Shown one piece after another: positions 1-8,108 of a stretch of 64,000 bases of DNA (within the stretch, counting starts at the first letter, position 1; the number at the start of each line of letters is the position of its first letter). The notes under the pieces are model-generated. The model was not told the origin of the DNA. It made no database searches and saw only the letters and a program-made list of their open reading frames with translations. The stretch spans positions 930,001 through 994,000 of the forward strand of contig NZ_CP042828.1 in NCBI RefSeq assembly GCF_008000995.1. Reading direction: 5' to 3'. This DNA comes from Ruania zhangjianzhongii. Lineage in GTDB: Bacteria > Actinomycetota > Actinomycetes > Actinomycetales > Beutenbergiaceae. The translations under genes and the position numbers were made by a program.

Positions 1-336
1 TGGTCCGGAGTCGTGATCAAGGCCGCCAAGGGCCACAGCCTGGCGCTGCTGACCCATGCCTACGCTCGATGCCATCGGCTCTGGGTGGCCGTGCAGGACC
101 TGACGGCGTTGTCCTGGGCGCTGGTGCACTCGGCGCGGCTGGTCAGCACGTTCGAGCTGTCCGCCCCGCACCTGGAGTACAACAGCCGGCAGTACGCCCC
201 CCGCGCCGCCCAGGAGCTGCTGAGCACCCTGCCCGAGCTGGCCCACGTCCGCGACGGTCAGGTGCACCTGCCGAGCAGCAGTGGCCCCGGTCTGTACGAG
301 CTGCCCTCCTCAACCACAGTGAACGGAGCGGGATGA
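1..336 (+). CDS. C-terminal part of an enolase-superfamily (mandelate racemase/muconate lactonizing type) enzyme
   Basis: Partial gene: the reading frame is open from base 1, so the start lies before the window. The visible 111 residues resemble the last barrel strands and the capping C-terminus of enolase-superfamily enzymes. They show a lysine-rich strand (VIKAAKGH), a later VAVQDLT strand, and a terminal segment GPGLYEL like the PDGPGLG tail of these enzymes. The stop overlaps the start of the next gene as ATGA at 333-336, so the two are probably translationally coupled. With the epimerase and NagB-like genes nearby, a role in sugar or sugar-acid catabolism is likely. The substrate cannot be read from this fragment, and the metal-ligand residues lie outside the window. 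Confidence 0.55.
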   Translation, partial: WSGVVIKAAKGHSLALLTHAYARCHRLWVAVQDLTALSWALVHSARLVSTFELSAPHLEYNSRQYAPRAAQELLSTLPELAHVRDGQVHLPSSSGPGLYELPSSTTVNGAG

Positions 337-1289
337 TCGACATCCAGGATGGAAACAGCCGCCGGCTGCGCCAGTGGTGGCGCGACTGGCTCGGCGCCGA
401 ACGCGACTCCCACGGCACCTGGACCACGCGCCGGCGCCCGGACGACCCCCGCGGGTGGCAGGACAGCGACCTGGTGCTGCACTCGTTCGGCAGCGACCTC
501 GGCGCACGCCTGCTCCGCCCGACACCGTCGCGGCCGGGGGAGCGGAGCCCGGTGGTGATCGTGCCGTTCTACGAGACGGCCTCGCTGGTGGGCGAACCCT
601 GCGCACGCACAGCGCACCGGCCACCGGACCGCCCCACCCAGGCCTACGCCGTCGAGCTGGCGCGGCGCGGACTGGCAGCCCTGGCCGTGCCGTGGTGGTT
701 CGAGGTCGCGGCTGCCCACTCGCCTGCTCGTAACCTCTCCGAGCGGTACGGCCCGCCCGCTGCGGCGCACGCCGCCGCTCAGGACCGCACGGCGCTGGGC
801 CGCAGCCTCGGCGACCTCTTCCTCGCCGTCGACGCGTTGCTCGACCAGGACTGGGTGGACCCGGCCCGGATCGGCGTCCACGGACACTCTCTGGGCGGGA
901 AGCTTGCCCTGCACCTGACGGCGCTCGACGAACGGGTGGCGGCCGGCGTCGCGCACGAACCAGGGCTAGGCCTGCAGCACTCGAACTGGGACGCCCCTTG
1001 GTACCTCGGCGCGCATCAGCCGGCCGGGCGCGACCACGACGAGCTGCTCGGGCTGGTCGCGCCGCGGCCGTTCCTGATCGGTGCCGGTGGGGACTCCGAC
1101 GGTGACCACAATGCCGATCTGGTCCAGCGAGCCACCGAGTGGTGGCCGGCCGGTCAGGGGCCGGAGGTGCTCCGGCACGATGGTGGGCACCCGCTCACGG
1201 AGGACGTGCTGGCAGGCACGATCACCTGGCTGAGTGAGGCGCTCGACCGGCCGAGTCCAGCTCCGCCCCCAGCTCCACCAGCTGCATGA
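333..1289 (+). CDS. alpha/beta hydrolase (dienelactone hydrolase/acetyl esterase-like)
   Basis: Predicted 318-aa serine hydrolase. The nucleophile elbow is GHSLGG, after the strand RIGVHGHS. A later GAGGDSDGDHN segment could supply the acid, and DGGHPL the catalytic histidine. There is no signal peptide, so it is probably cytoplasmic. The ATG at 333 overlaps the upstream stop (ATGA) and follows GGAGCGGG; earlier in-frame ATGs lie inside the preceding gene and were rejected. The 3' end runs convergently into the epimerase gene, overlapping it by 68 bp, and its last residues are Pro/Ala rich. It probably removes an ester group from a sugar used by the neighbouring enzymes; this is inference from context. 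Confidence 0.72.
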   Translation: MIDIQDGNSRRLRQWWRDWLGAERDSHGTWTTRRRPDDPRGWQDSDLVLHSFGSDLGARLLRPTPSRPGERSPVVIVPFYETASLVGEPCARTAHRPPDRPTQAYAVELARRGLAALAVPWWFEVAAAHSPARNLSERYGPPAAAHAAAQDRTALGRSLGDLFLAVDALLDQDWVDPARIGVHGHSLGGKLALHLTALDERVAAGVAHEPGLGLQHSNWDAPWYLGAHQPAGRDHDELLGLVAPRPFLIGAGGDSDGDHNADLVQRATEWWPAGQGPEVLRHDGGHPLTEDVLAGTITWLSEALDRPSPAPPPAPPAA

Positions 1290-2496
1290 GGTTGCGGGTG
1301 ATGTGGAACGGGTCCTTGACCGGGAGGGCGACCACCTCGTCCTTGGGGTTGCCCTGGCGGTCTCGGATCTGGATCCACTCCCGCCCCTGGTCACCGGCCG
1401 GGAACGTGCGCAGCGTATAGTCCCAGAGCCGTTCGAACCACGGCCGGGCGGCCTCCGAGGCGTACCGCCGGTGGGCGATCGCGGTGGTGGCGCACGCCTC
1501 CGAGTGCACCCACCAGAGCTTGGTGTCCCAGGTGGCCAGAACGCCGTCGAGATACGGGGTCGGCTCTGCTGCCCCCGCGGGCCGCGTGGGCCCGGCGGCA
1601 TCGGTGTACCGGAGCAGGCCTTCGTACTCGGGGTCCCAGGCCAGAGCGCACAGCGCCGGCACGCTCTCCAGCGCCGATGTGCGGTGGTCGTCGGTGCCGA
1701 GCAGCTCGCCCGCCGCCAGCACCATCCAGATCGCCTCGATCGCATGCCCCGGCACCCGGTGACGGTCGACCTGGGTCTCGGGGACGTCCGGCGGCCTCGG
1801 CTCGGTCCGACGCATCTCCACGAAGGTCCCATCCGCTGCCCGGAACGACATCACATGGGCAGCCTCGGCAGCAAGGGCCTGGCGGGTCCCGCTGCTCTCG
1901 ACACCGAGTGTCTGCTCCGCCTGAGCCAGCACGAGCAGCGCGTTCAACAAGATCATGTGCGGACCAAGCGCATCGCGGCCCTCGGGGACGGCGTACGGCG
2001 GGGTGGGGGCGGTGCCGGCATGGATGTCCGCGCTGGCGCGGTCGAGCACCAGCCGCGCCGGGGCCAAGTCCGTGGGCCGACCGGTGCGCCCGGCGAGCTC
2101 GGCCAGACCCATCACCACGAACAGATCCGCGTAGACGCTCCGCTCCGGTGCGCTGCCGTCCTCGATCGGGGCGCCATCGCGGTGCACGGCGTACCGGGTC
2201 GTCCCGTCGGGGCGGATGGTGTGCTCGGTGAGGAACTGTGCGCCGCGCACAGCCCACTGGGTCAGCTGGTCCGCATCCGCGGTGAGGAGGCCACGCTCGG
2301 CCAGGGTGGCCGCGTGGGCCAGCAACCAGACGAATCGTCCCTGGGACCAGGTGAACTTGGTCTCGGCCGTTCTGTCCCGGCCCCGGTTGTCGAAGCAGGT
2401 GTGGAACCCGCCCAGCTCGTGGTCGATGCCGAGCTCGTACCAGAACGGGAGGATCACCTGTTCCAGCTCGGCTCGGGCGCGGGTCGCGAACGTCAT
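1222..2496 (-). CDS. AGE family epimerase/isomerase (N-acylglucosamine 2-epimerase-like)
   Basis: A 424-aa protein matching the (alpha/alpha)6-barrel AGE family in length and motifs. Family landmarks are the N-terminal FWYELGIDHELGGF with SQGRFVWL, the central PGHAIEAIWM and the C-terminal WWVHSEA with conserved histidines. Relatives interconvert N-acylglucosamine/N-acylmannosamine, mannose/fructose or cellobiose-type sugars. The start at 2496 has a strong AGGAGG five bases upstream. The gene is transcribed away from the NagB-like gene across a region with two LacI-type operators, so the two probably share a regulator. The 3' end overlaps the convergent hydrolase. The exact sugar is unknown. 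Confidence 0.85.
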   Translation of the reverse strand: MTFATRARAELEQVILPFWYELGIDHELGGFHTCFDNRGRDRTAETKFTWSQGRFVWLLAHAATLAERGLLTADADQLTQWAVRGAQFLTEHTIRPDGTTRYAVHRDGAPIEDGSAPERSVYADLFVVMGLAELAGRTGRPTDLAPARLVLDRASADIHAGTAPTPPYAVPEGRDALGPHMILLNALLVLAQAEQTLGVESSGTRQALAAEAAHVMSFRAADGTFVEMRRTEPRPPDVPETQVDRHRVPGHAIEAIWMVLAAGELLGTDDHRTSALESVPALCALAWDPEYEGLLRYTDAAGPTRPAGAAEPTPYLDGVLATWDTKLWWVHSEACATTAIAHRRYASEAARPWFERLWDYTLRTFPAGDQGREWIQIRDRQGNPKDEVVALPVKDPFHITRNLMQLVELGAELDSAGRAPHSAR

Positions 2497-2569
2497 CCAG
2501 CCTCCTCGCAGCTGACGGGAGCGCAGCTCGCCCCGCTCGGTTCGAGCCTAGGTCAACCGGGCCAGGATC

Positions 2570-2583
2570 TGCAAGCGGTTGCA
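2570..2583. promoter_or_regulatory. LacI-type operator 1 in the divergent epimerase/nagB-like promoter region
   Basis: TGCAAGCGGTTGCA is a perfect TGCAA/TTGCA inverted repeat and fits the LacI-family pattern TGNNANCGNTNNCA. It lies 74 bp upstream of the epimerase start. No LacI-family gene is in the window, so the regulator must be encoded elsewhere. Confidence 0.7.
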
Positions 2584-2693
2584 GGTCCTGGATGGGTGCA
2601 CGGGGGCCGAGAGGCCCGAAGATGCGGCGTTGCCCCGGCCGCTTGCGGGGTTGCGCGGTATTGACCGGCGCCGTTTGGCTCGCTAGGGTTTGT

Positions 2694-2707
2694 TGCAACC
2701 GATTGCA
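2694..2707. promoter_or_regulatory. LacI-type operator 2, next to the nagB-like ribosome binding site
   Basis: TGCAACCGATTGCA fits the same LacI-family consensus, and with flanking bases the palindrome extends to 2693-2708 (TTGCAA...TTGCAA). It ends four bases before the GGAGA ribosome-binding site of the downstream gene, so a bound repressor would block transcription of that gene. The two operators are 124 bp apart centre to centre, so DNA looping is possible. Confidence 0.7.
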
Positions 2708-2721
2708 AATGGAGAATGAGA

Positions 2722-3507
2722 ATGGTCCTGACGGAGTCTGTCGTGCACCCACCCACGGTCCGCATGGGAGCGACCGTGGCGGAGGTCGCCGACGCTGCTG
2801 CCGCGCGCGCCGCCGAGGGGATCCTGGCGGCTATCCACGCCCGCGGCTCGGCCCGCGTGCTCTTCGCCAGCGCGCCCTCGCAAGAAGCAATGATCGCGCG
2901 GCTGGGCAGCGATTCGCGGATCGACTGGTCGCTGGTGCGCTCGTTCCACCTGGACGAGTACGTCGGCCTGTCGGCCGCCGCTCCCCAGTCCTTCGGTCAG
3001 TGGCTCGAGGACCGGCTCCCCGCCGCGGCGCTGCCGGGATTTTTCCGGATGCACGCCGAGGCCGAGGACGGCGTGCCCGCCGAGATCGAGCGCTACGGCG
3101 CCCTGATCGAGGAGTCGCCGATCGATGTGACCTGCCTGGGTATCGGCGTGAACGGGCACATCGCTTTCAACGAGCCTGGGGTCTCGCACCTGGCGGATTC
3201 CGCGCTGGCTCGGCGCGTGGATCTGGACCTGGCCTCCCGCCAACAGCAGGTGGACGAAGGTCTGTTCGCCACGCTCGCGGACGTCCCGACCTCTGCGCTC
3301 ACGCTGACCGTACCCGCGGTCACCGGCGCCGGGATACTGGTCTGCACGGTGCTTGGCGAGCACAAGGCGGCGGCGGTCGCTCAGGCGCTGGAGGGCCCGA
3401 TCACCCGGGATTGCCCAGGCAGTCTGATGCAGGCGCATCCAGCGGCGTTCTGGTTCGTGGACGGCGCCGCGGCCGCGCAGCTGACCCAGCGGCATGTCGA
3501 TCGCTGA
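2722..3507 (+). CDS. glucosamine-6-phosphate deaminase/isomerase family protein (NagB-like)
   Basis: A 261-aa member of the NagB/6-phosphogluconolactonase fold. Diagnostic motifs are FHLDEYVGL, carrying the acidic catalytic residue, and GIGVNGHIAFNEPG, the phosphosugar-binding loop with the ring-opening His. NagB converts glucosamine-6-P to fructose-6-P plus ammonia, so this could be the entry into glycolysis for an amino sugar handled by the divergent epimerase. Start choice: ATG at 2716 directly abuts GGAGA, whereas ATG at 2722 has it seven bases away, so 2722 is preferred. Only a LacI operator and a short leader separate it from the promoter. It is divergent enough from classical NagB that another sugar phosphate is possible. 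Confidence 0.8.
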   Translation: MVLTESVVHPPTVRMGATVAEVADAAAARAAEGILAAIHARGSARVLFASAPSQEAMIARLGSDSRIDWSLVRSFHLDEYVGLSAAAPQSFGQWLEDRLPAAALPGFFRMHAEAEDGVPAEIERYGALIEESPIDVTCLGIGVNGHIAFNEPGVSHLADSALARRVDLDLASRQQQVDEGLFATLADVPTSALTLTVPAVTGAGILVCTVLGEHKAAAVAQALEGPITRDCPGSLMQAHPAAFWFVDGAAAAQLTQRHVDR

Positions 3508-3582
3508 AGCGGTGCAACACCAGCGGGCTTGAGCACATAGACCCAGTGGACCCAAGCACTACTTGATCTGCTGGAGGCTGTG

Positions 3583-4974
3583 ATGACCCGCAGCAACGAC
3601 GAGGACCCGCTGCAGCGGTTGCGTGCCGCCGACCCTGCCGCCGGCAGCAGTGCGCCGGACCACCGCCGTATTCGTGCGGCCGTGGACCGCCGGCTCGCCG
3701 AGACCGGCAGGCCCAGCGGTGCGGCACCGGAGGCCGCGGACCGGGAACGAGCCGCCGGCTCGGACGCCGGCAGGGATGAACTCAGCGGGCGCCGTCGGCG
3801 CCGTCAACCGCTGCGGTATGCCGCGGCAGCAGTCGGTGCCGTGCTGCTCCTGGGTGGTGGCTATGCCGCCGGGTCCGGTACCGGTGGGCTCAACGCCGGC
3901 AGCACAGCCGACGTCGCCTCGGGGGAGTCGCAGGCAGAGGACGCCGGTCCGGAGGGGGCGCCGGATCTCGCCACGCCGGAACCCGGCGATGGCGGCGACT
4001 CGACCAGCGGGTCCGGTCAGGAGCCCGCACTCGAGCCGCAGCGCACCGTGTTCACCGCCGGCGATCTACCCGAGGGGCCGGCCCAGGCCCCGGTCTACTC
4101 GCTGGGGGCGTCCGCGAGCGAGACCGGCGAGCAGGCTGCCCGGTTGGCCGCGGCTCTGGAGCTGGCCGGGGACCCGGAGGAGGAGAACGGCACCTGGGTG
4201 GTCGGCGGTGACGACGGCGACTCCGCGACGCTGCGGCTCCACCCGGCGGGCCTGCTGGAATATGCCGACCCCGGGCTGCAGGGCTGGGACTGCCAGCCGG
4301 TGCAACCGCAGACAGAACCCGACTCTCCGACATCCTCGCCGCAGGAGGATGGCCAGAGCGCAGCGGCGGACTGCGCCGACGTCCCCGCCCCACCGGACGC
4401 CGCAGCGACCTTCGCCGCGTTCCTCACCGACGCCGGGCTGGACGCCGAGCAGTACGAGATCCGTACCGACGATTCCAGTCCCGGGGCGAGTGTCACCGCC
4501 ACCCTGCGCCTCGGCGAGCTGGAGAGCGATCTGCGGATCTCTGCCACCATCGTGCCGGACGGGATCGCCGCCGTCGGGGGCACCGTCGCCACCCCCGCGG
4601 ATCTGGGTGAGTACCCCCTGATCAGCCCGACCGAGGCGGTGGAGCGGCTGATGGATCCGCGGTTCACCGGTTCCTCCGACGTCCTCGCTGTGCCCGACCC
4701 GCGGTTCACCGACCGCGCCGACGGCTCCAGTGGGGTGGTGGCTGTGCCCGACCCGCGGTTCTCTGGCCCGGCGCCGTCCGCCGGCTCCCCGGTCCCGTGG
4801 CCGGTGCGGCAGGTAGAGATCACGACGGCGGAGCTCACCCTGGTCTCGGTACTCACCTCTACCGGGGTGCTCGTGCTGCCCACCTACCAGCTCACCGGTA
4901 CCGATACCGGCGGCACCGAGGGCACCTGGACCGTGCCGGCACTGACCGAGGATGACTTCGACTTCACCGGCTGA
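3583..4974 (+). CDS. single-pass membrane or secreted protein of unknown function with DPRF repeats
   Basis: I do not recognise this 463-aa protein. A charged cytoplasmic N-terminus of about 80 residues is followed by one hydrophobic segment (AAAAVGAVLLLGGGYAAG), then an acidic Gly/Ser/Glu-rich linker and an extracytoplasmic region. That architecture resembles anti-sigma-type or surface-anchored proteins, but no sigma factor gene is adjacent. Between about residues 354 and 394 a DPRF motif occurs three times (MDPRFTG, PDPRFTD, PDPRFSG). The C-terminal part is strand rich with Thr-heavy segments. ATG at 3583 has GGAGG five bases upstream; GTG at 3580 would be too close. Confidence 0.6.
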   Translation: MTRSNDEDPLQRLRAADPAAGSSAPDHRRIRAAVDRRLAETGRPSGAAPEAADRERAAGSDAGRDELSGRRRRRQPLRYAAAAVGAVLLLGGGYAAGSGTGGLNAGSTADVASGESQAEDAGPEGAPDLATPEPGDGGDSTSGSGQEPALEPQRTVFTAGDLPEGPAQAPVYSLGASASETGEQAARLAAALELAGDPEEENGTWVVGGDDGDSATLRLHPAGLLEYADPGLQGWDCQPVQPQTEPDSPTSSPQEDGQSAAADCADVPAPPDAAATFAAFLTDAGLDAEQYEIRTDDSSPGASVTATLRLGELESDLRISATIVPDGIAAVGGTVATPADLGEYPLISPTEAVERLMDPRFTGSSDVLAVPDPRFTDRADGSSGVVAVPDPRFSGPAPSAGSPVPWPVRQVEITTAELTLVSVLTSTGVLVLPTYQLTGTDTGGTEGTWTVPALTEDDFDFTG

Positions 4975-5111
4975 CCCGCTCCCGCTGAACCCACCACCAT
5001 CGCTTGCCGCGTTCTGTCGCCTTGGCGCACGTGGATGCGACGAACGTGGGCAAAGCGATGTTTGGCGGGCTCGCGACGCGGACCACCGGGAATCGGAGTC
5101 GGCGGGCGTGG

Positions 5112-5117
5112 CACACT
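5112..5117 (+). promoter_or_regulatory. -10-like hexamer for a leaderless start
   Basis: CACACT lies 6 nt before GTG 5124, with no Shine-Dalgarno in between. The same hexamer and spacing occur before gpmA. Confidence 0.45.
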
Positions 5118-5123
5118 GCAAGG

Positions 5124-8054
5124 GTGTCGAGCGTGACTGGAACGGATACCGCCACCGAGTTGACCACTGCGCTGCGTTCGGCGCTCGAGGGCGAGGTGGA
5201 TGCGAGCAGCCGGCGCCGTGCCGAGTACTCCACCGACGCCTCCAACTACCGGGTGGTGCCCGAGGTGGTGGTCTTCCCCCGGTCCACCCAGGATGTGCTC
5301 ACTGCGCTGGAGATCGCGCGAGCGCACGCTGTGCCGGTCACCGCCCGCGGCGGCGGCACCTCGATCGCCGGGAACTCGGTGGGGCCCGGGATGATCCTGG
5401 AGTTCTCCCGGCACCTGAACCAGATCCTCGAGGTCGATCCGGAGGCACGCACCGCCCGCGTGCAGCCCGGGGTGATCATGACCGACCTGCAGAAGGCAGC
5501 CGCTGCGCACGGGCTCCGGTTCGGCCCGGACCCGTCCAGCCAGGCGCGCGCCACGATGGGTGGCCTGATCGGTAACAACGCCTGTGGCCCGCACGCCGTC
5601 GCCTACGGCCACACGGCCAGCCAGGTGATCTCCCTGGAGGTGGTGGACGGCCAGGGCCGCCGGTTCACCGCCGGTGCCGGAGACCTGGACCCGGTGCCCG
5701 GGCTGGCCGAGCTGGTGCAGGCGAACCTGGCCACGATCCGCACCGAGTTCGCTCGGTTCTCCCGGCAGCTCTCCGGCTACTCGCTGGAACATCTCCTGCC
5801 GGAGAACGGCAGCGATCTGGCGAAGTTCCTGGTCGGTACCGAGGGCACGCTGGTGACTGTCCTCGAGGCGACCGTACGGCTGGTGCCGTTGGCCACCTCC
5901 CCGGTGTTGCTCGCCCTGGGGTACCCGGACATGCCCTCGGCCGCTGATGCGGTGCCGGCGATGCTCAGCCACGACGTGCTCGCCGTCGAAGGGCTGGACG
6001 CCGAGCTGGTGGAGGTGGTGCGCCAGCACCACGGCGACCACGCGGTACCAGACCTGCCCGAGGGCGGTGGCTGGCTGCTGATCGAGGTCGGCGGCGAGAG
6101 TCCGGAGCACGCGCTGGAGAAGGCACAGGCCGTGGCCGCCGACGCTGGTACCGACGCGGTCCAGGTGATCCCCGCCGGCCCGGAGGCCGCAGCGATGTGG
6201 CAGATCCGTGCTGACGGTGCCGGACTGGCCGGGCGCACCGCCGCTGGCGCACAGGCGTGGCCCGGCTGGGAGGATGCGGCGGTGCCGCCGGAGAACCTCG
6301 GCACCTACCTGCGCGAGTTCCAGGCGCTGATGGCCTCCCACGGCGTGACCGGCCTGCCCTACGGGCACTTCGGCGACGGCTGCATCCACATTCGGATCGA
6401 CTTCCCGCTGGCCGACCAGGCCGGAGCCGACGCGTTCCGCATGTTCATGCTGGACGCCGCCGCCCTGGTGGCCAGGCATGGTGGCTCGCTCTCCGGTGAG
6501 CACGGCGACGGCCGCGCCCGCGGCGAGCTGCTCACCGCGATCTACTCACCCACGGCGATCGGCCTGTTCGAGCAGATCAAGACCCTGCTCGATCCCGCCG
6601 AGCTGCTCAACCCCGGCGTGGTGGTCCGGCCCCGACCGGTGGATGCGGACCTGCGCCGCCCGCATGCGAAGCCGCTGCCGCTGCTGACCGGATCCGGCTT
6701 CTCCTTCGCCCATGACGGCGGTGACATGACCAACGCGGTGCACCGCTGCGTCGGTTTGGGCAAGTGCCGCGCCGATCTGCCGAGCTCGTTCATGTGCCCC
6801 TCCTACCTGGCCACCCGGGACGAGAAAGACTCCACCCGCGGACGTGCCCGGGTGCTGCAGGAGATGGCCAACGGCACCCTGGTGCAGGGCTGGGATGCGC
6901 CCGAGGTGCACGAGTCCCTCGACCTGTGTCTGTCCTGCAAGGCCTGCTCCAGCGACTGCCCGGCCGGGGTGGACATGGCGCAGTACAAGTCGGAGGTGCT
7001 GCACCGCACCTACCAGGGCAAGCGTCGCCCGGTGAGCCACTACGCGCTCGGCTGGCTGCCCCGCTGGGCCCGGATGATCACCACCGTCCCGGCGCTCGCC
7101 CGGCTGGTCAACGCCGTGCTCGGGGTACGCCCGATCGGCAAGGCCGTGCTCGCCGCCGGCGGGATGGACACCCGGCGGCAGATGGTCTCCTTCGCCGGAG
7201 AGTCCTTCCACCGGTGGTGGCGCCGCCGGAAGGACGACCCTGCTGGCACGGTGAGCCGACCGGCTCCCGGCGAGCAGCGCCGTCAGGAAGACGACCCTGC
7301 TGGCACGGCGAGCGAACCTCCGCCCGGTACTGGCCGCCGTCGGGAAGTGCTGCTCTGGGCCGACTCGTTCTCCGCGTACCTGGACACCTCCGGTGCCCGG
7401 GCCGTGGTGGACGTGCTGGAGCAGGCCGGCTACACCGTGCGGGTGCCGGAATCCGCCGCCTGCTGCGGTCTCACCTGGATCTCCACGGGCCAGCTCGACG
7501 GCGCCCGGTCACGGTTGCGGCAGACGATGGACGTGCTCTCTCCGTACGCCCGCGCCGGTATCCCGATCGTGGGTATCGAACCGTCCTGTACGGCGGTGCT
7601 GCGTTCGGACCTGGTGGACCTGTTCCCGGACGACGAGCGCGCCCGGCTCCTCGCCGAGCACACGTACACGCTGGCCGAGCTGCTCACCGGAGCCGAGGCA
7701 CCCCCGGACTGGCAACCACGAGATCTGACCGGCACCACGATCATCGCCCAGCCGCACTGCCACCAGCACGCGGTGATCGGCTACCAGGCGGACCTGGACC
7801 TGCTCCGCCGGGCCGGCGCGGAGGTGACCACGCTGACCACGTGCTGCGGACTGGCCGGGAACTTCGGTATGGAGAAGGGGCACTACGACGTCTCCGTGGG
7901 CGTCGCGGAGCAGTCGCTGCTGCCGACACTGCGCGCTGCGCCGGACGATGCGGTGTACTTGGCGGACGGGTTTTCCTGCCGCACCCAGGCCAGTCAACTG
8001 GCTGGCGTGGAGGGGCTACACTTGGCGGAGTTGCTCAGGCGAGCAGGGGCGTAG
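5124..8054 (+). CDS. FAD-binding and (Fe-S)-binding oxidoreductase, D-lactate dehydrogenase/glycolate oxidase-like
   Basis: A 976-aa fused enzyme. The N-terminal FAD domain of PCMH type has RGGGTSIAGN and NNACGPHAVAYGHT. An FAD-linked oxidase C-terminal domain follows (GLPYGHFGDGCIHIR, SGEHGDGRA). Then come two ferredoxin-like cysteine clusters (CVGLGKC...CP and CLSCKACSSDCP) and a GlpC-type domain with two CCG motifs (CCGLTW, CCGLAGNFG). Such proteins oxidise 2-hydroxyacids, often D-lactate, and pass electrons to the quinone pool from the cytoplasmic membrane face. The linker before the CCG domain carries a 57-bp tandem duplication. GTG 5124 was chosen because CACACT is spaced 6 nt upstream; GTG 5133 is an alternative. 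Confidence 0.85.
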   Translation: MSSVTGTDTATELTTALRSALEGEVDASSRRRAEYSTDASNYRVVPEVVVFPRSTQDVLTALEIARAHAVPVTARGGGTSIAGNSVGPGMILEFSRHLNQILEVDPEARTARVQPGVIMTDLQKAAAAHGLRFGPDPSSQARATMGGLIGNNACGPHAVAYGHTASQVISLEVVDGQGRRFTAGAGDLDPVPGLAELVQANLATIRTEFARFSRQLSGYSLEHLLPENGSDLAKFLVGTEGTLVTVLEATVRLVPLATSPVLLALGYPDMPSAADAVPAMLSHDVLAVEGLDAELVEVVRQHHGDHAVPDLPEGGGWLLIEVGGESPEHALEKAQAVAADAGTDAVQVIPAGPEAAAMWQIRADGAGLAGRTAAGAQAWPGWEDAAVPPENLGTYLREFQALMASHGVTGLPYGHFGDGCIHIRIDFPLADQAGADAFRMFMLDAAALVARHGGSLSGEHGDGRARGELLTAIYSPTAIGLFEQIKTLLDPAELLNPGVVVRPRPVDADLRRPHAKPLPLLTGSGFSFAHDGGDMTNAVHRCVGLGKCRADLPSSFMCPSYLATRDEKDSTRGRARVLQEMANGTLVQGWDAPEVHESLDLCLSCKACSSDCPAGVDMAQYKSEVLHRTYQGKRRPVSHYALGWLPRWARMITTVPALARLVNAVLGVRPIGKAVLAAGGMDTRRQMVSFAGESFHRWWRRRKDDPAGTVSRPAPGEQRRQEDDPAGTASEPPPGTGRRREVLLWADSFSAYLDTSGARAVVDVLEQAGYTVRVPESAACCGLTWISTGQLDGARSRLRQTMDVLSPYARAGIPIVGIEPSCTAVLRSDLVDLFPDDERARLLAEHTYTLAELLTGAEAPPDWQPRDLTGTTIIAQPHCHQHAVIGYQADLDLLRRAGAEVTTLTTCCGLAGNFGMEKGHYDVSVGVAEQSLLPTLRAAPDDAVYLADGFSCRTQASQLAGVEGLHLAELLRRAGA
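7233..7346 (+). repeat. 57-bp in-frame tandem duplication in the oxidoreductase linker
   Basis: GACGACCCTGCTGGCACGG starts at 7233 and again at 7290, exactly 57 bp or 19 codons apart. Both copies encode DDPAGT followed by a Pro-rich stretch ending in RR. The duplication sits between the ferredoxin and CCG domains, where length changes should be tolerated. Confidence 0.75.
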
Positions 8055-8108
8055 TTGGGCATCTGTTGACTACTCGTTCACCCACGGTCCGATGAGAGGC
8101 CCCTCTCC

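Noticed and set aside
1234-2664. Long plus-strand frame opposite the AGE epimerase
   Set aside because: It is antisense to a gene with clear family motifs. Its composition is Arg/Gly/Pro rich, as expected for a shadow frame in high-G+C DNA.
4066-6503. Long minus-strand frames opposite the unknown membrane protein and the FAD oxidoreductase
   Set aside because: No recognisable motif, no ribosome-binding site, and His/Gly/Arg-rich shadow composition.
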